A DNA stretch of 38,001 nt from Cryobacterium aureum (GCF_002954245.1 NZ_PPTG01000021.1:1-38001); one strand, 5' to 3'; counted from the stretch's first letter, positions 1 through 8,348 are shown. Numbers and translations are program-made. The notes: generated from the letters alone by a model not told the origin.

Positions 1-111
1 GGCGTCTACTCCCGCGTCGCCGGCCGCCTACTCGCCCTCGCCGCCGGAATCTGGCACAACTGGCTCCTCGGAACTCCCAACAAACGATCCCTCATCGCCT
101 ACGACCATTAG
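1..111 (+). mobile_element. 3' end of a transposase gene (IS982-like), partial
   Basis: Frame 1 is open from the first base to TAG at 109-111 and encodes 36 residues that include IWHNWLLGTPNKRSLIAYDH. An ending of the type 'AAxIWHN...KRSLIAYDH' is, from memory, typical of actinobacterial IS982-family transposases. The 5' part lies outside the window. The stop is only 11 bp from the end of the converging lysR gene, so the element's right end must lie in or very near 112-122. I see no clear terminal inverted repeat there. Family assignment is by recognition only; that it is a transposase end is fairly likely. Confidence 0.6.
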
Positions 112-122
112 GACTCACTCAT

Positions 123-1049
123 CTAGATGGCGGAGGCGTTGCCGAGCAGCGCCGCCGCATAGAACTTCATCTGGGCGCGGAGCGCAGCGACGAGCGCCGC
201 CACTGCCGGCAGCCGTAGCGACTCGGTGCGCAGAACCATCCAGTACGGCAACCGTTCCTGAAAATCTTCCGGCAGCAGACGCACCAGATCATTGTGCTGA
301 TCGGCCATGAAGCAGGGCAAAAATCCGATTCCGGCGCCGGCTCTGGTTCCCTCGACGTGCACGAAGACGTTGGTAGAGCTGAGCGACTCCCGCATCTGCG
401 GTACGAGCCGCCTCGGCGCGTCGAGGTCGTCGACCTGCAGCATGGAATCCACGAAATAGACCAGCGGATGCTCGGTCAGCTCGGCAATGGTGGTCGGTGT
501 GCCGTGGGTCTTCAAGTACTGACGCGAGGCGTACATGCCCAGGTTGTAGTAGCCGAGCAGAATCGACTCCGCCCGGTGCACCTGGGGCTCACCGACGACG
601 ATTTCAATGTCCAGCCCGGAACGGTGCTGTAGGGCACGGCGGGTGACCGTGACGATCTCCACCCGCAAGAGTGGATGCCGTCGCTGCAGGATGGCCACGG
701 CCGGAGCCGCGATGTAGGCGCTGAAGCCGTCCGTCGCCGACATGCGCACCACCCCCGAGATCTGTTGGGCTTCGGCGTCGGAACCACGCAGCAAGGTGAC
801 CGCGGATTCCACCCCCTCGGCTGCGGTGCGGGCGCGTTCTCCGAGCTCGGTCAGCTCCCAGCCGCCAACGGCGCGCGCCAGCAGGCGACCGTCGAGGGCC
901 TTTTCGAGGGCGGCAATCCGCCGCGACACTGTGGTGTGGTTCAGGCCGAGGCTCTCTGCCGCGGTCGTGAACCGGCCGGTGCGGGCGACGGCCAGAAAGA
1001 TGAGCAGATCGTCGGGATTGGGAGCGGTACCGATCGCTGGAAAGGTCAT
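123..1049 (-). CDS. LysR-family transcriptional regulator
   Basis: Encodes about 308 residues. The N-terminus has a winged helix-turn-helix of LysR type (residues ~14-70: DLLIFLAVARTGRFTTAAES, then NHTTVSRRIAALEKAL), followed by an effector-binding domain. I chose ATG at 1049 (MTFPAIG); an upstream ATG at 1067 would add six residues. It is divergent from the transporter at 1211, the classical arrangement in which a LysR protein controls its neighbour and itself. The inferred target is the transporter plus 3-hydroxybutyrate dehydrogenase pair, and the effector is probably a small hydroxy acid; neither can be proved from sequence. The gene ends next to the transposase remnant at 1-111. Confidence 0.88.
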   Translation of the reverse strand: MTFPAIGTAPNPDDLLIFLAVARTGRFTTAAESLGLNHTTVSRRIAALEKALDGRLLARAVGGWELTELGERARTAAEGVESAVTLLRGSDAEAQQISGVVRMSATDGFSAYIAAPAVAILQRRHPLLRVEIVTVTRRALQHRSGLDIEIVVGEPQVHRAESILLGYYNLGMYASRQYLKTHGTPTTIAELTEHPLVYFVDSMLQVDDLDAPRRLVPQMRESLSSTNVFVHVEGTRAGAGIGFLPCFMADQHNDLVRLLPEDFQERLPYWMVLRTESLRLPAVAALVAALRAQMKFYAAALLGNASAI

Positions 1050-1051
1050 AT

Positions 1052-1063
1052 CTGCAATTATGC
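1052..1063. promoter_or_regulatory. candidate LysR-type operator
   Basis: TGCA-ATTA-TGCA sits just upstream of the lysR start, inside the divergent intergenic region 1050-1210. It has the T...A palindromic shape of LysR boxes (here T-N10-A instead of the usual T-N11-A). This is a weak, position-based proposal. Confidence 0.25.
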
Positions 1064-1210
1064 ACACCCGCTCTGTCGTTTTGGCTCTTGTTGCCCGCCC
1101 GTTGTGCGTGAATACTCAGTCAGGTCGTGCTTTTGTTAAGACGGCCGAAAATCTTTCCGCGCAACTCTCACGCCAAGCACGTGTCATTGAGGACACAAAG
1201 GAGATAGACA

Positions 1211-2617
1211 ATGAGTGTCAATCAACGCGTTGGGGCTGCCGGTTCCGGCAAGGCTACGCGCACCGCCGGCAGCGAAACCGAGAAATCCGGCCTCAAAAAG
1301 ATCGTCGCCGCCTCCATGGTCGGCACGGTGGTGGAGTGGTACGAGTTCTTCCTCTACGCGACCGCCGCCAGCCTGGTTTTCGGCACGGTCTTCTTCCCCA
1401 ACGCCGGCAGTGAGCTCGACGGCATCATCGCCGCGTTCCTCACCTATGCCGTCGGATTTATCGCCCGCCCGCTCGGCGGCATCGTCTTCGGTCAGATCGG
1501 GGACAAACTCGGCCGCAAACACACCCTGCAGGTGACGATCATCATGGTCGGTGCGGCCACCTTCTTGATGGGCTGCCTGCCGGGCTTCGACACGATCGGC
1601 TACTGGGCTCCGGCCCTGCTCGTGGCCCTGCGCTTCATCCAGGGCTTCGCCGTCGGTGGTGAGTGGGGCGGCGCCGTACTCCTGGTCGCCGAGCACAGCC
1701 CGAACCAGTCCCGCGGTTTCTGGTCGAGCTGGCCGCAGGCCGCCGTGCCGGTGGGTAACCTGCTCGCTACGCTCGTGCTGCTCACCATGACCTGGATCCT
1801 TCCGCCCGAGCAGTTCCTCAGCTGGGGTTGGCGTGTGGCCTTCTGGCTCTCCGCGATCATCGTCGTGATCGGCTACTACATTCGCACCCACGTCAGCGAG
1901 GCCCCGATCTTTCTCGAGGCCCGCGCGCAGGTTGAGGCCGAGAAGGCCGTCAACTACGGCGTGCTCGAGGTAGTGCGCAAGTACCCGAAGGGCATCCTCG
2001 GAGCCATGGGGCTGCGGTTCGCCGAAAACATCTTGTATTACATCATCGTGAGTTTCACGATCGTCTACCTGAAGACCGTGCACGAATACGACACTGGGCA
2101 GCTGCTGATCGCCCTGCTCATCGCTCACCTCGTGCACTTCATCGTGATTCCTCAGGTCGGCCGGCTCTCCGACCGCATCGGCCGCAAGCCCGTCTACCTG
2201 GCCGGTGCTGTGCTCGGTGCCAGCTGGGCGTTCTTCGCCTTCCCGATGTTTGACACGCTGAACCCCGTGCTCATCATTCTCGCCGTCACCGTGGGACTGT
2301 GCTTCCACGCCCTGATGTACGCGGGCCAGCCCGCCATCATGGCCGAGATGTTCCCGACCCGCATGCGTTACTCGGGGGTGTCGCTCGGCTACCAGGTCAC
2401 GTCGATTCTGGCCGGCTCGATGGCCCCGATCATTGCCGCCGCACTGCTGCAGCAGTACAATACCTGGGTTCCGGTCGCGATCTACATCATGGTCGCCTGC
2501 GCGATCACGGTAGTCGCCGTAGTCACTCTTAAGGAGACCAAGGGAGTGTCGCTGCGCGAGGTCGACGCCGTGGATGCCCGCAAGCACGGGCTCGAGCCCG
2601 TGAGCACCGACAACTGA
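1211..2617 (+). CDS. MFS transporter, metabolite:H+ symporter (MHS) family
   Basis: Encodes 468 residues with about 12 transmembrane helices, starting after a cytoplasmic tail of about 35 residues. The loop 2-3 signature RPLGGIVFGQIGDKLGRKHT is the MHS/ProP/KgtP form of the MFS motif, and a second copy (GRLSDRIGRK) lies in the C-terminal half. MHS proteins import organic acids, betaines or aromatic acids with protons. The start is fixed by a strong ribosome site AAAGGAG at 1198-1204. A 3-hydroxybutyrate dehydrogenase gene follows 111 bp downstream on the same strand and a LysR gene is divergent, so uptake of 3-hydroxybutyrate or a related hydroxy acid is a reasonable inference. The family is certain; the substrate is not. 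Confidence 0.9.
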   Translation: MSVNQRVGAAGSGKATRTAGSETEKSGLKKIVAASMVGTVVEWYEFFLYATAASLVFGTVFFPNAGSELDGIIAAFLTYAVGFIARPLGGIVFGQIGDKLGRKHTLQVTIIMVGAATFLMGCLPGFDTIGYWAPALLVALRFIQGFAVGGEWGGAVLLVAEHSPNQSRGFWSSWPQAAVPVGNLLATLVLLTMTWILPPEQFLSWGWRVAFWLSAIIVVIGYYIRTHVSEAPIFLEARAQVEAEKAVNYGVLEVVRKYPKGILGAMGLRFAENILYYIIVSFTIVYLKTVHEYDTGQLLIALLIAHLVHFIVIPQVGRLSDRIGRKPVYLAGAVLGASWAFFAFPMFDTLNPVLIILAVTVGLCFHALMYAGQPAIMAEMFPTRMRYSGVSLGYQVTSILAGSMAPIIAAALLQQYNTWVPVAIYIMVACAITVVAVVTLKETKGVSLREVDAVDARKHGLEPVSTDN

Positions 2618-2644
2618 CCCGGCTTCAATAACCCGGCTTCAGTA
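2617..2644 (+). repeat. two tandem 14-bp direct repeats
   Basis: ACCCGGCTTCAATA followed at once by ACCCGGCTTCAGTA, 13 of 14 bases identical, directly after the transporter stop codon. This is probably a local duplication in the spacer; no function is evident. Confidence 0.6.
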
Positions 2645-2655
2645 ACGCGGGTCGC

Positions 2656-2684
2656 GAGGCGGGGTGCCGATGGCACCCCGCCTC
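2656..2684 (+). terminator. perfect 13-bp hairpin between transporter and dehydrogenase genes
   Basis: GAGGCGGGGTGCC, loop GAT, GGCACCCCGCCTC. It has no T-tract, so it may act as a partial terminator, an mRNA stabiliser of the upstream cistron or a pause site, giving different levels of transporter and dehydrogenase. Confidence 0.45.
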
Positions 2685-2728
2685 TCGCCGACCTGCCCCC
2701 GCAGTGATCGCGCAACCGAAGGAACACC

Positions 2729-3532
2729 ATGACTGATCTCACCAACGCCGGCTCGAACAGCCGAACCGAAGGACAACCCCTGGCCGGGCGTCGCGCCCTC
2801 GTCACCGGCGGTGCGAGCGGCATCGGTGCCGCTGTCGTTCGGGCGCTCGCCGCCCGCGGCGCGCACGTCGTCGTCGCCGATATCGACACGGCGGGTGCTA
2901 CCGCCCTGGCCGAGGAGGTCGGCGGGTCCATTTGGACCGTCAACCTGATGGATACCGACGCCTTGACCGACGACACGCTCGCCACCGCGATGAGCGGCGT
3001 CGATATTCTGGTCAACAATGCGGGCATTCAACGGATCAATCCGATCCAGAACTTCAAGCCGGCCGATTTTCACAACATCCTGACGCTCATGCTGGAGGCG
3101 CCGTTCCTGCTGATTCGGGCCGTGTTGCCGCAGATGTACGCGGCGAATTTTGGACGCATCATCAACGTGTCGTCGGTGCACGGTATTCGGGCCTCGCCGT
3201 TCAAGAGCGCCTACGTGGCGGCCAAGCACGGACTTGAAGGGCTGTCCAAGGTGACCGCGCTCGAGGGCGGCGCCCACGGGGTCACCAGCAACTGTGTGGC
3301 TCCCGGCTACGTGCGCACGCCCCTGGTCGAAAAGCAGATCACCGACCAGGCACTCGTGCACGGTATTCCGGAGGCCGAGGTGCTCAGCAAGATCATGCTC
3401 ACCGAGAGCGCGATCAAGCGGCTGGTCGAACCGGAAGAGGTCGGCTCACTCGTCGCCTGGCTCGCCTCCGACGACGCCGCAATGGTCACCGGATCCAGCT
3501 ACACGATGGACGGCGGCTGGTCGGCGCGCTAG
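2729..3532 (+). CDS. 3-hydroxybutyrate dehydrogenase (SDR family)
   Basis: Encodes 267 residues, a classical short-chain dehydrogenase. The NAD-binding motif TGGASGIG is at residues 26-33, NNAG at 96-99, catalytic Ser at ~148-149, and Tyr162/Lys166 in YVAAK. Between them, the sequence around VHGIRASPFKSAY and the C-terminal region around PGYVRTPLVEKQI match the D-3-hydroxybutyrate dehydrogenase subgroup, which interconverts 3-hydroxybutyrate and acetoacetate with NAD. The start ATG at 2729 has GAAGGAAC upstream. The role would be assimilation of imported or polyhydroxybutyrate-derived 3-hydroxybutyrate, in line with the preceding MHS transporter. SDR membership is certain; the exact substrate is likely. 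Confidence 0.85.
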   Translation: MTDLTNAGSNSRTEGQPLAGRRALVTGGASGIGAAVVRALAARGAHVVVADIDTAGATALAEEVGGSIWTVNLMDTDALTDDTLATAMSGVDILVNNAGIQRINPIQNFKPADFHNILTLMLEAPFLLIRAVLPQMYAANFGRIINVSSVHGIRASPFKSAYVAAKHGLEGLSKVTALEGGAHGVTSNCVAPGYVRTPLVEKQITDQALVHGIPEAEVLSKIMLTESAIKRLVEPEEVGSLVAWLASDDAAMVTGSSYTMDGGWSAR

Positions 3533-3570
3533 CGCGGAGCCGGAACTTTGGGCTGGCCGCGCCCCGACGG

Positions 3571-3611
3571 ATGATCGCAACGGATGCCCAGCATCCGTTG
3601 CGATCATTTTT
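3571..3611 (+). terminator. Rho-independent terminator after the dehydrogenase gene
   Basis: Perfect 17-bp stem: ATGATCGCAACGGATGC (3571-3587), loop CCA, GCATCCGTTGCGATCAT (3591-3607), then TTTTT. It separates the hydroxybutyrate locus from the Tad operon. The stem is built around the GGATGC/GCATCC word that recurs all over the window. Confidence 0.85.
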
Positions 3612-3686
3612 GCTGTTCAGAGAGCAGAAAAACAAGCCCTGTGCACAACTTGCCCGAGATTTCTCAAAACAGGCCATCATTCGGGG

Positions 3687-4919
3687 ATGACCGAAGCCGT
3701 TCGTATCATCACAGAGCAAGTGCGACTGCGCGTGCGCCGCGAGGGAGTCGACCTGGCAGCGAACAACGCGCTCGTCGAGCAGTATGTGCGCGATGAACTG
3801 CGCCGCTACAGTGAGCGGGCGCTCGGCGGTAGCGCCCCGATGATCGCCGACGAGCATCAGGCCACCCGCGAGGTCGTGGCCGCGCTCACCGGGTTCGGAG
3901 TCTTGCAGCCGTTTCTCGATGATCCGGAGATCGAGGAAATTTGGATCAACGGTCCGGCCCGGGTGTTCGTGGCGCGGGACGGGGTGCCAGAGCTCACCAC
4001 TTTGTTACTCACAGAGCAGAACGTGCGCGACCTGGTCGAGCGGATGCTGCAAGCCTCAGGTCGCCGCGTGGACCTGTCGTCGCCCTTCGTCGACGCCTCC
4101 CTGCCCGACGGTTCCCGTCTTCACGTGGTGATCCCGGACATAACGCGCAAATACTGGGCGGTGAATATTCGCAAGTTCACCCGCCGCATTAGGGATCTCA
4201 ACCAACTCGTCGGCCTCGGCGCGCTCACCCAGCAGGCCGCCGATTTTCTGCGCATCTGCGTGCTGGGCGGGCAGAACATTCTGGTCTCCGGTGCCACCCA
4301 GACCGGCAAAACCACGATGCTGAACGCCCTGCTCTCGTCGACCCGGCCGGGCGAACGCATCGTGACGGTGGAAGAGACCTTCGAACTCGATCTGTCCGCC
4401 CGCGATGTCGTCGCCATGCAGTGCCGTCAGCCGAGCCTGGAAGGCACCGGAGAGATCACCCTGCGCCGACTGATCAAGGAGTCGCTGCGTATGCGGCCCG
4501 ACCGGCTCGTCGTCGGCGAGGTGCGCGAGGCGGAGAGCCTCGACCTGCTGATCGCCCTGAACAGCGGGTTGCCCGGCATGTGCTCCATCCACGCCAACAG
4601 TGCCAGGGACGCGCTCGCAAAACTCTCGACCCTGCCGCTGCTGGCCGGCCGCAACATTGACTCCTCCTTCGTGCTGCCGACAGTGGCGGGCTGCATCGAC
4701 ATCGTCGTGCACTGCGAAATCGATCGGCACGGCCGCAGGCGCGTCACCGAGATCATCGCCCCGAGTGGCCAGCTGGCGGGGTCGACCATTGAGGCGAGCC
4801 CGCTGTTTCTTTCCCCGCACGGGCACCTCGAGCCGACCGGTTCGCACCCCACCAAGCTCGCCAAGTTTCGTGCGGCCGGCGTCGACCCGGCGTCGGTGTT
4901 GCGGCAGGGGGCCGCATGA
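3687..4919 (+). CDS. tadA: Tad pilus secretion ATPase (TadA/CpaF family)
   Basis: Encodes 410 residues of the type II/IV secretion ATPase family that powers Flp pilus assembly. Walker A GATQTGKTT is at residues 202-210, a Walker B-like RLVVGEVR at 273-280, and the His-box region GMCSIHAN near 297-304. The N-terminal domain contains the CpaF-type EIEEIWINGP. The frame stays open upstream, but ATG at 3687 gives the family's usual N-terminus and lies beyond the terminator at 3571-3611. The ribosome site is weak (CGGGG directly before ATG). The stop overlaps the next gene by four bases (ATGA), showing translational coupling to tadB. No CpaE/TadZ or prepilin peptidase gene is seen in this cluster. 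Confidence 0.92.
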   Translation: MTEAVRIITEQVRLRVRREGVDLAANNALVEQYVRDELRRYSERALGGSAPMIADEHQATREVVAALTGFGVLQPFLDDPEIEEIWINGPARVFVARDGVPELTTLLLTEQNVRDLVERMLQASGRRVDLSSPFVDASLPDGSRLHVVIPDITRKYWAVNIRKFTRRIRDLNQLVGLGALTQQAADFLRICVLGGQNILVSGATQTGKTTMLNALLSSTRPGERIVTVEETFELDLSARDVVAMQCRQPSLEGTGEITLRRLIKESLRMRPDRLVVGEVREAESLDLLIALNSGLPGMCSIHANSARDALAKLSTLPLLAGRNIDSSFVLPTVAGCIDIVVHCEIDRHGRRRVTEIIAPSGQLAGSTIEASPLFLSPHGHLEPTGSHPTKLAKFRAAGVDPASVLRQGAA

Positions 4920-5773
4920 CTCTCGTGCTGGGGTGCCTGCTCGGAAGCGGCCTGGTGCTGGTGCTCGCCCCGTTCCTCTGGCCGGCCGGTGCCACGCCCA
5001 AACGTGCGGGAGTGGGGGAACGTATGCGGGTGCGCCTGGTTCAGGGCGGCATGCGGTCGGTGCCGGTGCCGGCGTTCCTATCGCTGTCGGTGATCGTGGG
5101 GGTGGCATCCGCTGCCCTGGTGCACGGAATCTTCGCGGTTCTCGCGCTCAGCGCGGTCGCCGGGCTGGCCGGGCTGCTGATGCCGTGGCTGATCGTGTCG
5201 TGGCGGGCGGCGGCCAGACGCCGAGCCAACCGCACGGTCTGGCCCGACGTCGTCGACCATCTGGTGTCGGCGCTGCGTTCCGGGCTGGCATTGCCCGACA
5301 GCGTGAGTAGTCTCGCCCAGGCCGGGCCGCTAGCGACGCGCACGGCGTTCACACAGTTCGAGCGCGAATACCGCGCCACCGGCAATTTCACGTACTGCGT
5401 TGACGAACTCAAACGTTCCCTCGCCGACCCGGTCGCCGATCGCATCCTGGAAACCCTGCGGATGGCGCGGGAAGTCGGTGGAAGCGACCTCACCCTCGTG
5501 CTGCGCAGTCTCGCCGCCTGGCTGCGCCAAGATGCCGCAGTGCGGCTCGAGGTGGAAGCCCGCCAGTCCTGGGTGGTGAATGCGGCCCGCCTCGGCGTTG
5601 CAGCGCCGTGGATAATTCTGGTTCTGCTCGCCTCCCGCCCCGAAGCCGCCATCGCCTACAACTCGCCCGCTGGCATTGTGGTGATCGCGAGCGGCCTGGC
5701 ACTGTCGGTCATCGCCTATCGGGTGATGATCGCCCTCGGCCGCCTGCCGGAGGAACGTCGATGGTTCTCGTAG
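4916..5773 (+). CDS. tadB: Tad pilus inner-membrane platform protein (TadB, GspF-like)
   Basis: Encodes 285 residues. Hydrophobic helices lie near the N-terminus (residues ~1-25) and at ~45-95, followed by a soluble type II secretion F domain (~100-220) and two C-terminal helices (~225-280). Proteins of this fold form the membrane platform on which the TadA ATPase acts. It overlaps tadA by four bases and is 16 bp from tadC, so the three are one operon. The TadB rather than TadC assignment rests on gene order. Confidence 0.88.
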   Translation: MTLVLGCLLGSGLVLVLAPFLWPAGATPKRAGVGERMRVRLVQGGMRSVPVPAFLSLSVIVGVASAALVHGIFAVLALSAVAGLAGLLMPWLIVSWRAAARRRANRTVWPDVVDHLVSALRSGLALPDSVSSLAQAGPLATRTAFTQFEREYRATGNFTYCVDELKRSLADPVADRILETLRMAREVGGSDLTLVLRSLAAWLRQDAAVRLEVEARQSWVVNAARLGVAAPWIILVLLASRPEAAIAYNSPAGIVVIASGLALSVIAYRVMIALGRLPEERRWFS

Positions 5774-5789
5774 TCAGCGGGTACCGCCG

Positions 5790-6737
5790 ATGAGCGCCGT
5801 TCTGAGTTCGTCTGCCCTGGGCTGGGCCGTACTGTGCGGAACCGGCCTTGGGGTCGGGTTGTGGTCGCTCGTGAGCTTGACGCCGCGGCTGACTCGGCCC
5901 CGACTGATTGACCGCGTAGTGCCCTACATCCTCGATATTTCCCCGGAAGCGCGCCGCATTGTGGCCCGGCGAACGGTGAACCCGATTCCCGTGCTCGGCA
6001 GCCTGTTCGCCCCGCTGTTCGGCGCCCTCACTCGGGGCTTGTCGAGCCTTCTCGGCGGCAGCGACACCGTTGCCCGGCGCCTGCACCAGTCCGGGTCGGT
6101 GAAAACGGTGCTGGAGTTTCGCTCCGTGCAACTGGTCTGGGCGTTGCTGGCGTTCGCCATCGGAACGGTAATCACCATCGTTGCCCTGCCAGAGCTTCTG
6201 CTGCCTGCCCGTCTGGTCGTTCCGTTTGTCGCAGCGATCGGCGGAGCGATGCTGCGGGACTGGCTGCTCCAGCGCGCAGCGACCGCGCGCCTGGCGCGCA
6301 TGCGCAGCGAGCTGCCGACCATTCTGGAATTCCTCACCCTGGCCCTGTCGGCCGGGGAAGGCATCCTGGATTCGATCCTTCGGGTATCGCGCACCAGCTC
6401 GGGGGAGTTGTCGCGAGAATTCGCCGGGGTCGTAGCCGACGTGCATACCGGGGTGCCGATCGGGGCGGCGTTGCAGTCACTGTCGCAAAGCATCCAGTTG
6501 CCGGAGGTGACCCGGTTTGTCGACCAGGTCACCGGTGCGCTGGACCGCGGGTCGCCGCTGGCTGAGGTGTTGCGGGCGCAGGCGCAGGATTCCCGCGACC
6601 AAACCAAGCGCACACTGCTCGAGCTGGCCGGCAAGAAGGAAGTCGCCATGCTCGTGCCGCTGGTCTTTCTGATTCTGCCGATGACCGTACTGTTCGCAGT
6701 CTTTCCCGGGCTGGTAGTTCTGCAGGCCGGTTTCTAA
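5790..6737 (+). CDS. tadC: Tad pilus inner-membrane platform protein (TadC, GspF-like)
   Basis: Encodes 315 residues. There is an N-terminal helix (~8-30), two adjacent helices at ~115-155, a type II secretion F domain (~160-275, containing the typical LPTILEFLTLALSAGEGILD) and a final hydrophobic helix. It pairs with TadB as the second platform subunit. Start ATG at 5790. The following small pilin-like gene is 42 bp downstream. Confidence 0.88.
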   Translation: MSAVLSSSALGWAVLCGTGLGVGLWSLVSLTPRLTRPRLIDRVVPYILDISPEARRIVARRTVNPIPVLGSLFAPLFGALTRGLSSLLGGSDTVARRLHQSGSVKTVLEFRSVQLVWALLAFAIGTVITIVALPELLLPARLVVPFVAAIGGAMLRDWLLQRAATARLARMRSELPTILEFLTLALSAGEGILDSILRVSRTSSGELSREFAGVVADVHTGVPIGAALQSLSQSIQLPEVTRFVDQVTGALDRGSPLAEVLRAQAQDSRDQTKRTLLELAGKKEVAMLVPLVFLILPMTVLFAVFPGLVVLQAGF

Positions 6738-6779
6738 GCGCACCGCCCGTACCTCCCTCCCACCAGAAAAGAGAATGCC

Positions 6780-6956
6780 ATGAACCGAATCATGCTTCGC
6801 CTCCAGGGTCTGCTCCGTGATGAAACGGGTGACGTGCCCGGCTGGGTGCTGATCACCCTCATGACGGCCGGTTTGGTTCTCATAATCTGGGGACTCGCCG
6901 GCCCCGCCCTCAGCGGCGTGTTCCAGCAGGCCATGGATCGCGTCAGCAGTTTCTGA
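6780..6956 (+). CDS. small Flp-pilin-like membrane protein
   Basis: Encodes 58 residues: a charged start (MNRIMLRLQGLLRDETGD), one hydrophobic helix (~20-44) and a short amphipathic tail (FQQAMDRVSSF). Size, topology and place between tadC and tadE genes fit the major Flp pilin or a pilin-like component. Unlike typical class III prepilins, the presumed cleavage region ETG|DVPGW has no Glu at position +5, although both downstream TadE-like proteins keep G|SxxxE. It could therefore be a structural pilin with a changed signal, or a membrane accessory protein. ATG at 6780 is preceded by AGAAAAGAGA at a suitable distance. Confidence 0.75.
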   Translation: MNRIMLRLQGLLRDETGDVPGWVLITLMTAGLVLIIWGLAGPALSGVFQQAMDRVSSF

Positions 6957-6965
6957 CCGGTCGGC

Positions 6966-7397
6966 GTGTACCAGTTGGGTAAGCGGATGCGACGCCTCGC
7001 CTGGCCCTGCCCTCAGCGGCTGCGGGACGAGGCGGGCTCCGCCGTGGCCGAATTTGTCATGGTGGTGTCGCTGCTGACCTTTCTGACGCTCATGGTCATG
7101 CAGCTGGCCCTCGCGCTGCACATTCGCAACACCGTGCTCGACGCTGCAGCCGAGGGTGCCCGCTACGCGACGCTCGCCGACAGCAGCCTGTCCGCGGGGG
7201 CAGAGCGCACGCGCGATCTGATCACGACGGCCATTGGCGCGACCTATGCCACTGATGTCGTGGCCCAGTACGGAGCGAGTGCCGGGTTTCCCAGTGTCGA
7301 AGTGCGGGTGATCGCACCGCTGCCGCTCATGGGGCTGCTCGGTGCTCCGCGCGGATTGGAGGTGGTCGCTCATGCTGCGGTCGAATCGTTGGAGTAG
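6966..7397 (+). CDS. TadE-like minor pseudopilin
   Basis: Encodes 143 residues from GTG at 6966; ATG at 6987 is an alternative start. A basic N-terminus is followed by the prepilin-like motif EAG|SAVAEF, with Glu at +5, then a hydrophobic helix (~30-50) and a periplasmic domain. TadE family proteins are processed minor pseudopilins of the Tad system. The 3' end overlaps the next tadE-like gene by 26 bp in another frame, which implies coupled translation. Confidence 0.85.
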   Translation: MYQLGKRMRRLAWPCPQRLRDEAGSAVAEFVMVVSLLTFLTLMVMQLALALHIRNTVLDAAAEGARYATLADSSLSAGAERTRDLITTAIGATYATDVVAQYGASAGFPSVEVRVIAPLPLMGLLGAPRGLEVVAHAAVESLE

Positions 7398-7830
7398 CCG
7401 CTCTGAGGCTGGCTCTGCCTCGCTGGAGTTCATCACGGCCGGTATGATTCTGCTGGTCCCGCTCGTTTATCTGGTGCTTGCACTGTCAGCCCTGCAGGGT
7501 GGTGCTCTCGCCGTGGAGGGCGCCGCCCGGCAGGCGGCCAGGGTCTACGTGCAGTCCCCGGACGAAGCCACAGCCGCGGTGCGAGCGCGCCGAGCCGTCG
7601 CGTTCGCGCTCGAGGACTATGGCCTCTCGGCTGGGGATGCCGACGTGAAGATCGACTGTTCCGGTGGAACGAGCCGCTGTCTGACCCGCCAGGGGCTCGT
7701 GACGGTCACCGTGCGCATCGGCATAAAGCTTCCGCTGGTGCCCGACCTGCTTGCCTTAAACCAGAGCGCGACCGTGCCCATGACAGCGGCGTCGACGCAA
7801 CTCGTGTCTCGGTTTGCCGGCCTCGGATGA
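7372..7830 (+). CDS. TadE-like minor pseudopilin (second copy)
   Basis: Encodes 152 residues from ATG at 7372, inside the end of the preceding gene. The motif EAG|SASLEF again has Glu at +5, followed by a helix (~15-38) and a domain with two cysteines (CSGGTSRC) that could form a disulfide. An in-frame GTG-type start upstream at 7342 is possible, but the chosen ATG gives the expected short basic leader. It overlaps the following tadG-like gene by four bases (ATGA). Confidence 0.83.
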   Translation: MLRSNRWSSRSEAGSASLEFITAGMILLVPLVYLVLALSALQGGALAVEGAARQAARVYVQSPDEATAAVRARRAVAFALEDYGLSAGDADVKIDCSGGTSRCLTRQGLVTVTVRIGIKLPLVPDLLALNQSATVPMTAASTQLVSRFAGLG

Positions 7831-8273
7831 CCAGACGCCTTTCGCCCGCCTCGAACGAGGACGGATCCACACTCCTGCTCATTATTTTCTACGGCTTTCT
7901 GGCGCTGAGCCTCGTTCTCGTGGCCCTGTCAGCGACGTCGCTCTATCTCGAACACAAACGGCTGCTCGGTCTCGCCGACGGTGCAGCACTCGCCGGGTCC
8001 GAGGCGTTCACGCTCGATGCGGTTCAGGTCGGCGTGGTGGGGCCGCGGCCGTCGCTGCGCTCGGACGACGTGTCCGCGGCGGTCGATGAGTACCTGCGGC
8101 TCGTTCCGCACGACTCGTTCGAGGTGCTGACCGTGACGAGCGCGGCATCCGCTGACGGGCAGAGCGCGTCGGTGACGCTGCGATCGTGGTGGCGCCCGCC
8201 GGTGCTCACCATCGTCGTTCCCGACGGGGTACCGCTAGAGGTGACGGTGGTCTCCCGCGCGGTCTTCCACTAG
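7827..8273 (+). CDS. TadG-like pilus assembly protein
   Basis: Encodes 148 residues. The short basic leader ends EDG|STLLL, then a hydrophobic helix (~17-40) and a segment LEHKRLLGLADGAALAGSEA that matches the N-terminal part of TadG/RcpC-neighbour 'pilus assembly' proteins in actinobacteria (secretion/TadE-like). It lacks Glu at +5. It is the last gene of the Tad operon; the long hairpin at 8288-8348 follows directly. Confidence 0.78.
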   Translation: MTRRLSPASNEDGSTLLLIIFYGFLALSLVLVALSATSLYLEHKRLLGLADGAALAGSEAFTLDAVQVGVVGPRPSLRSDDVSAAVDEYLRLVPHDSFEVLTVTSAASADGQSASVTLRSWWRPPVLTIVVPDGVPLEVTVVSRAVFH

Positions 8274-8287
8274 TACCGTGCCAGGGT

Positions 8288-8348
8288 CGCGAGAGCGGGA
8301 AAAGTGTTGCTTCAGCATCCGTGAAGCAGCATTTTTTCCGCTCTCGCG
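8288..8348 (+). terminator. long hairpin ending the Tad operon
   Basis: CGCGAGAGCGG (8288-8298) pairs with CCGCTCTCGCG (8338-8348). Inner arms AAAAGTGTTGCTTCA and TGAAGCAGCATTTTTT continue the stem with few mismatches around a small loop containing GCATCC. The A/T-rich segment lies inside the stem rather than after it, so it may work in either direction or protect the 3' end of the mRNA. Confidence 0.7.

Noticed and set aside
1184..2587. 467-codon open frame antisense to the MHS transporter
   Set aside because: His/Asp/Gly-rich translation without any domain; it mirrors the GC-biased third positions of the real gene.
4056..5108. 350-codon antisense frame across tadA/tadB
   Set aside because: Low-complexity Arg/Pro/Gly translation crossing two well-supported genes; a composition shadow.
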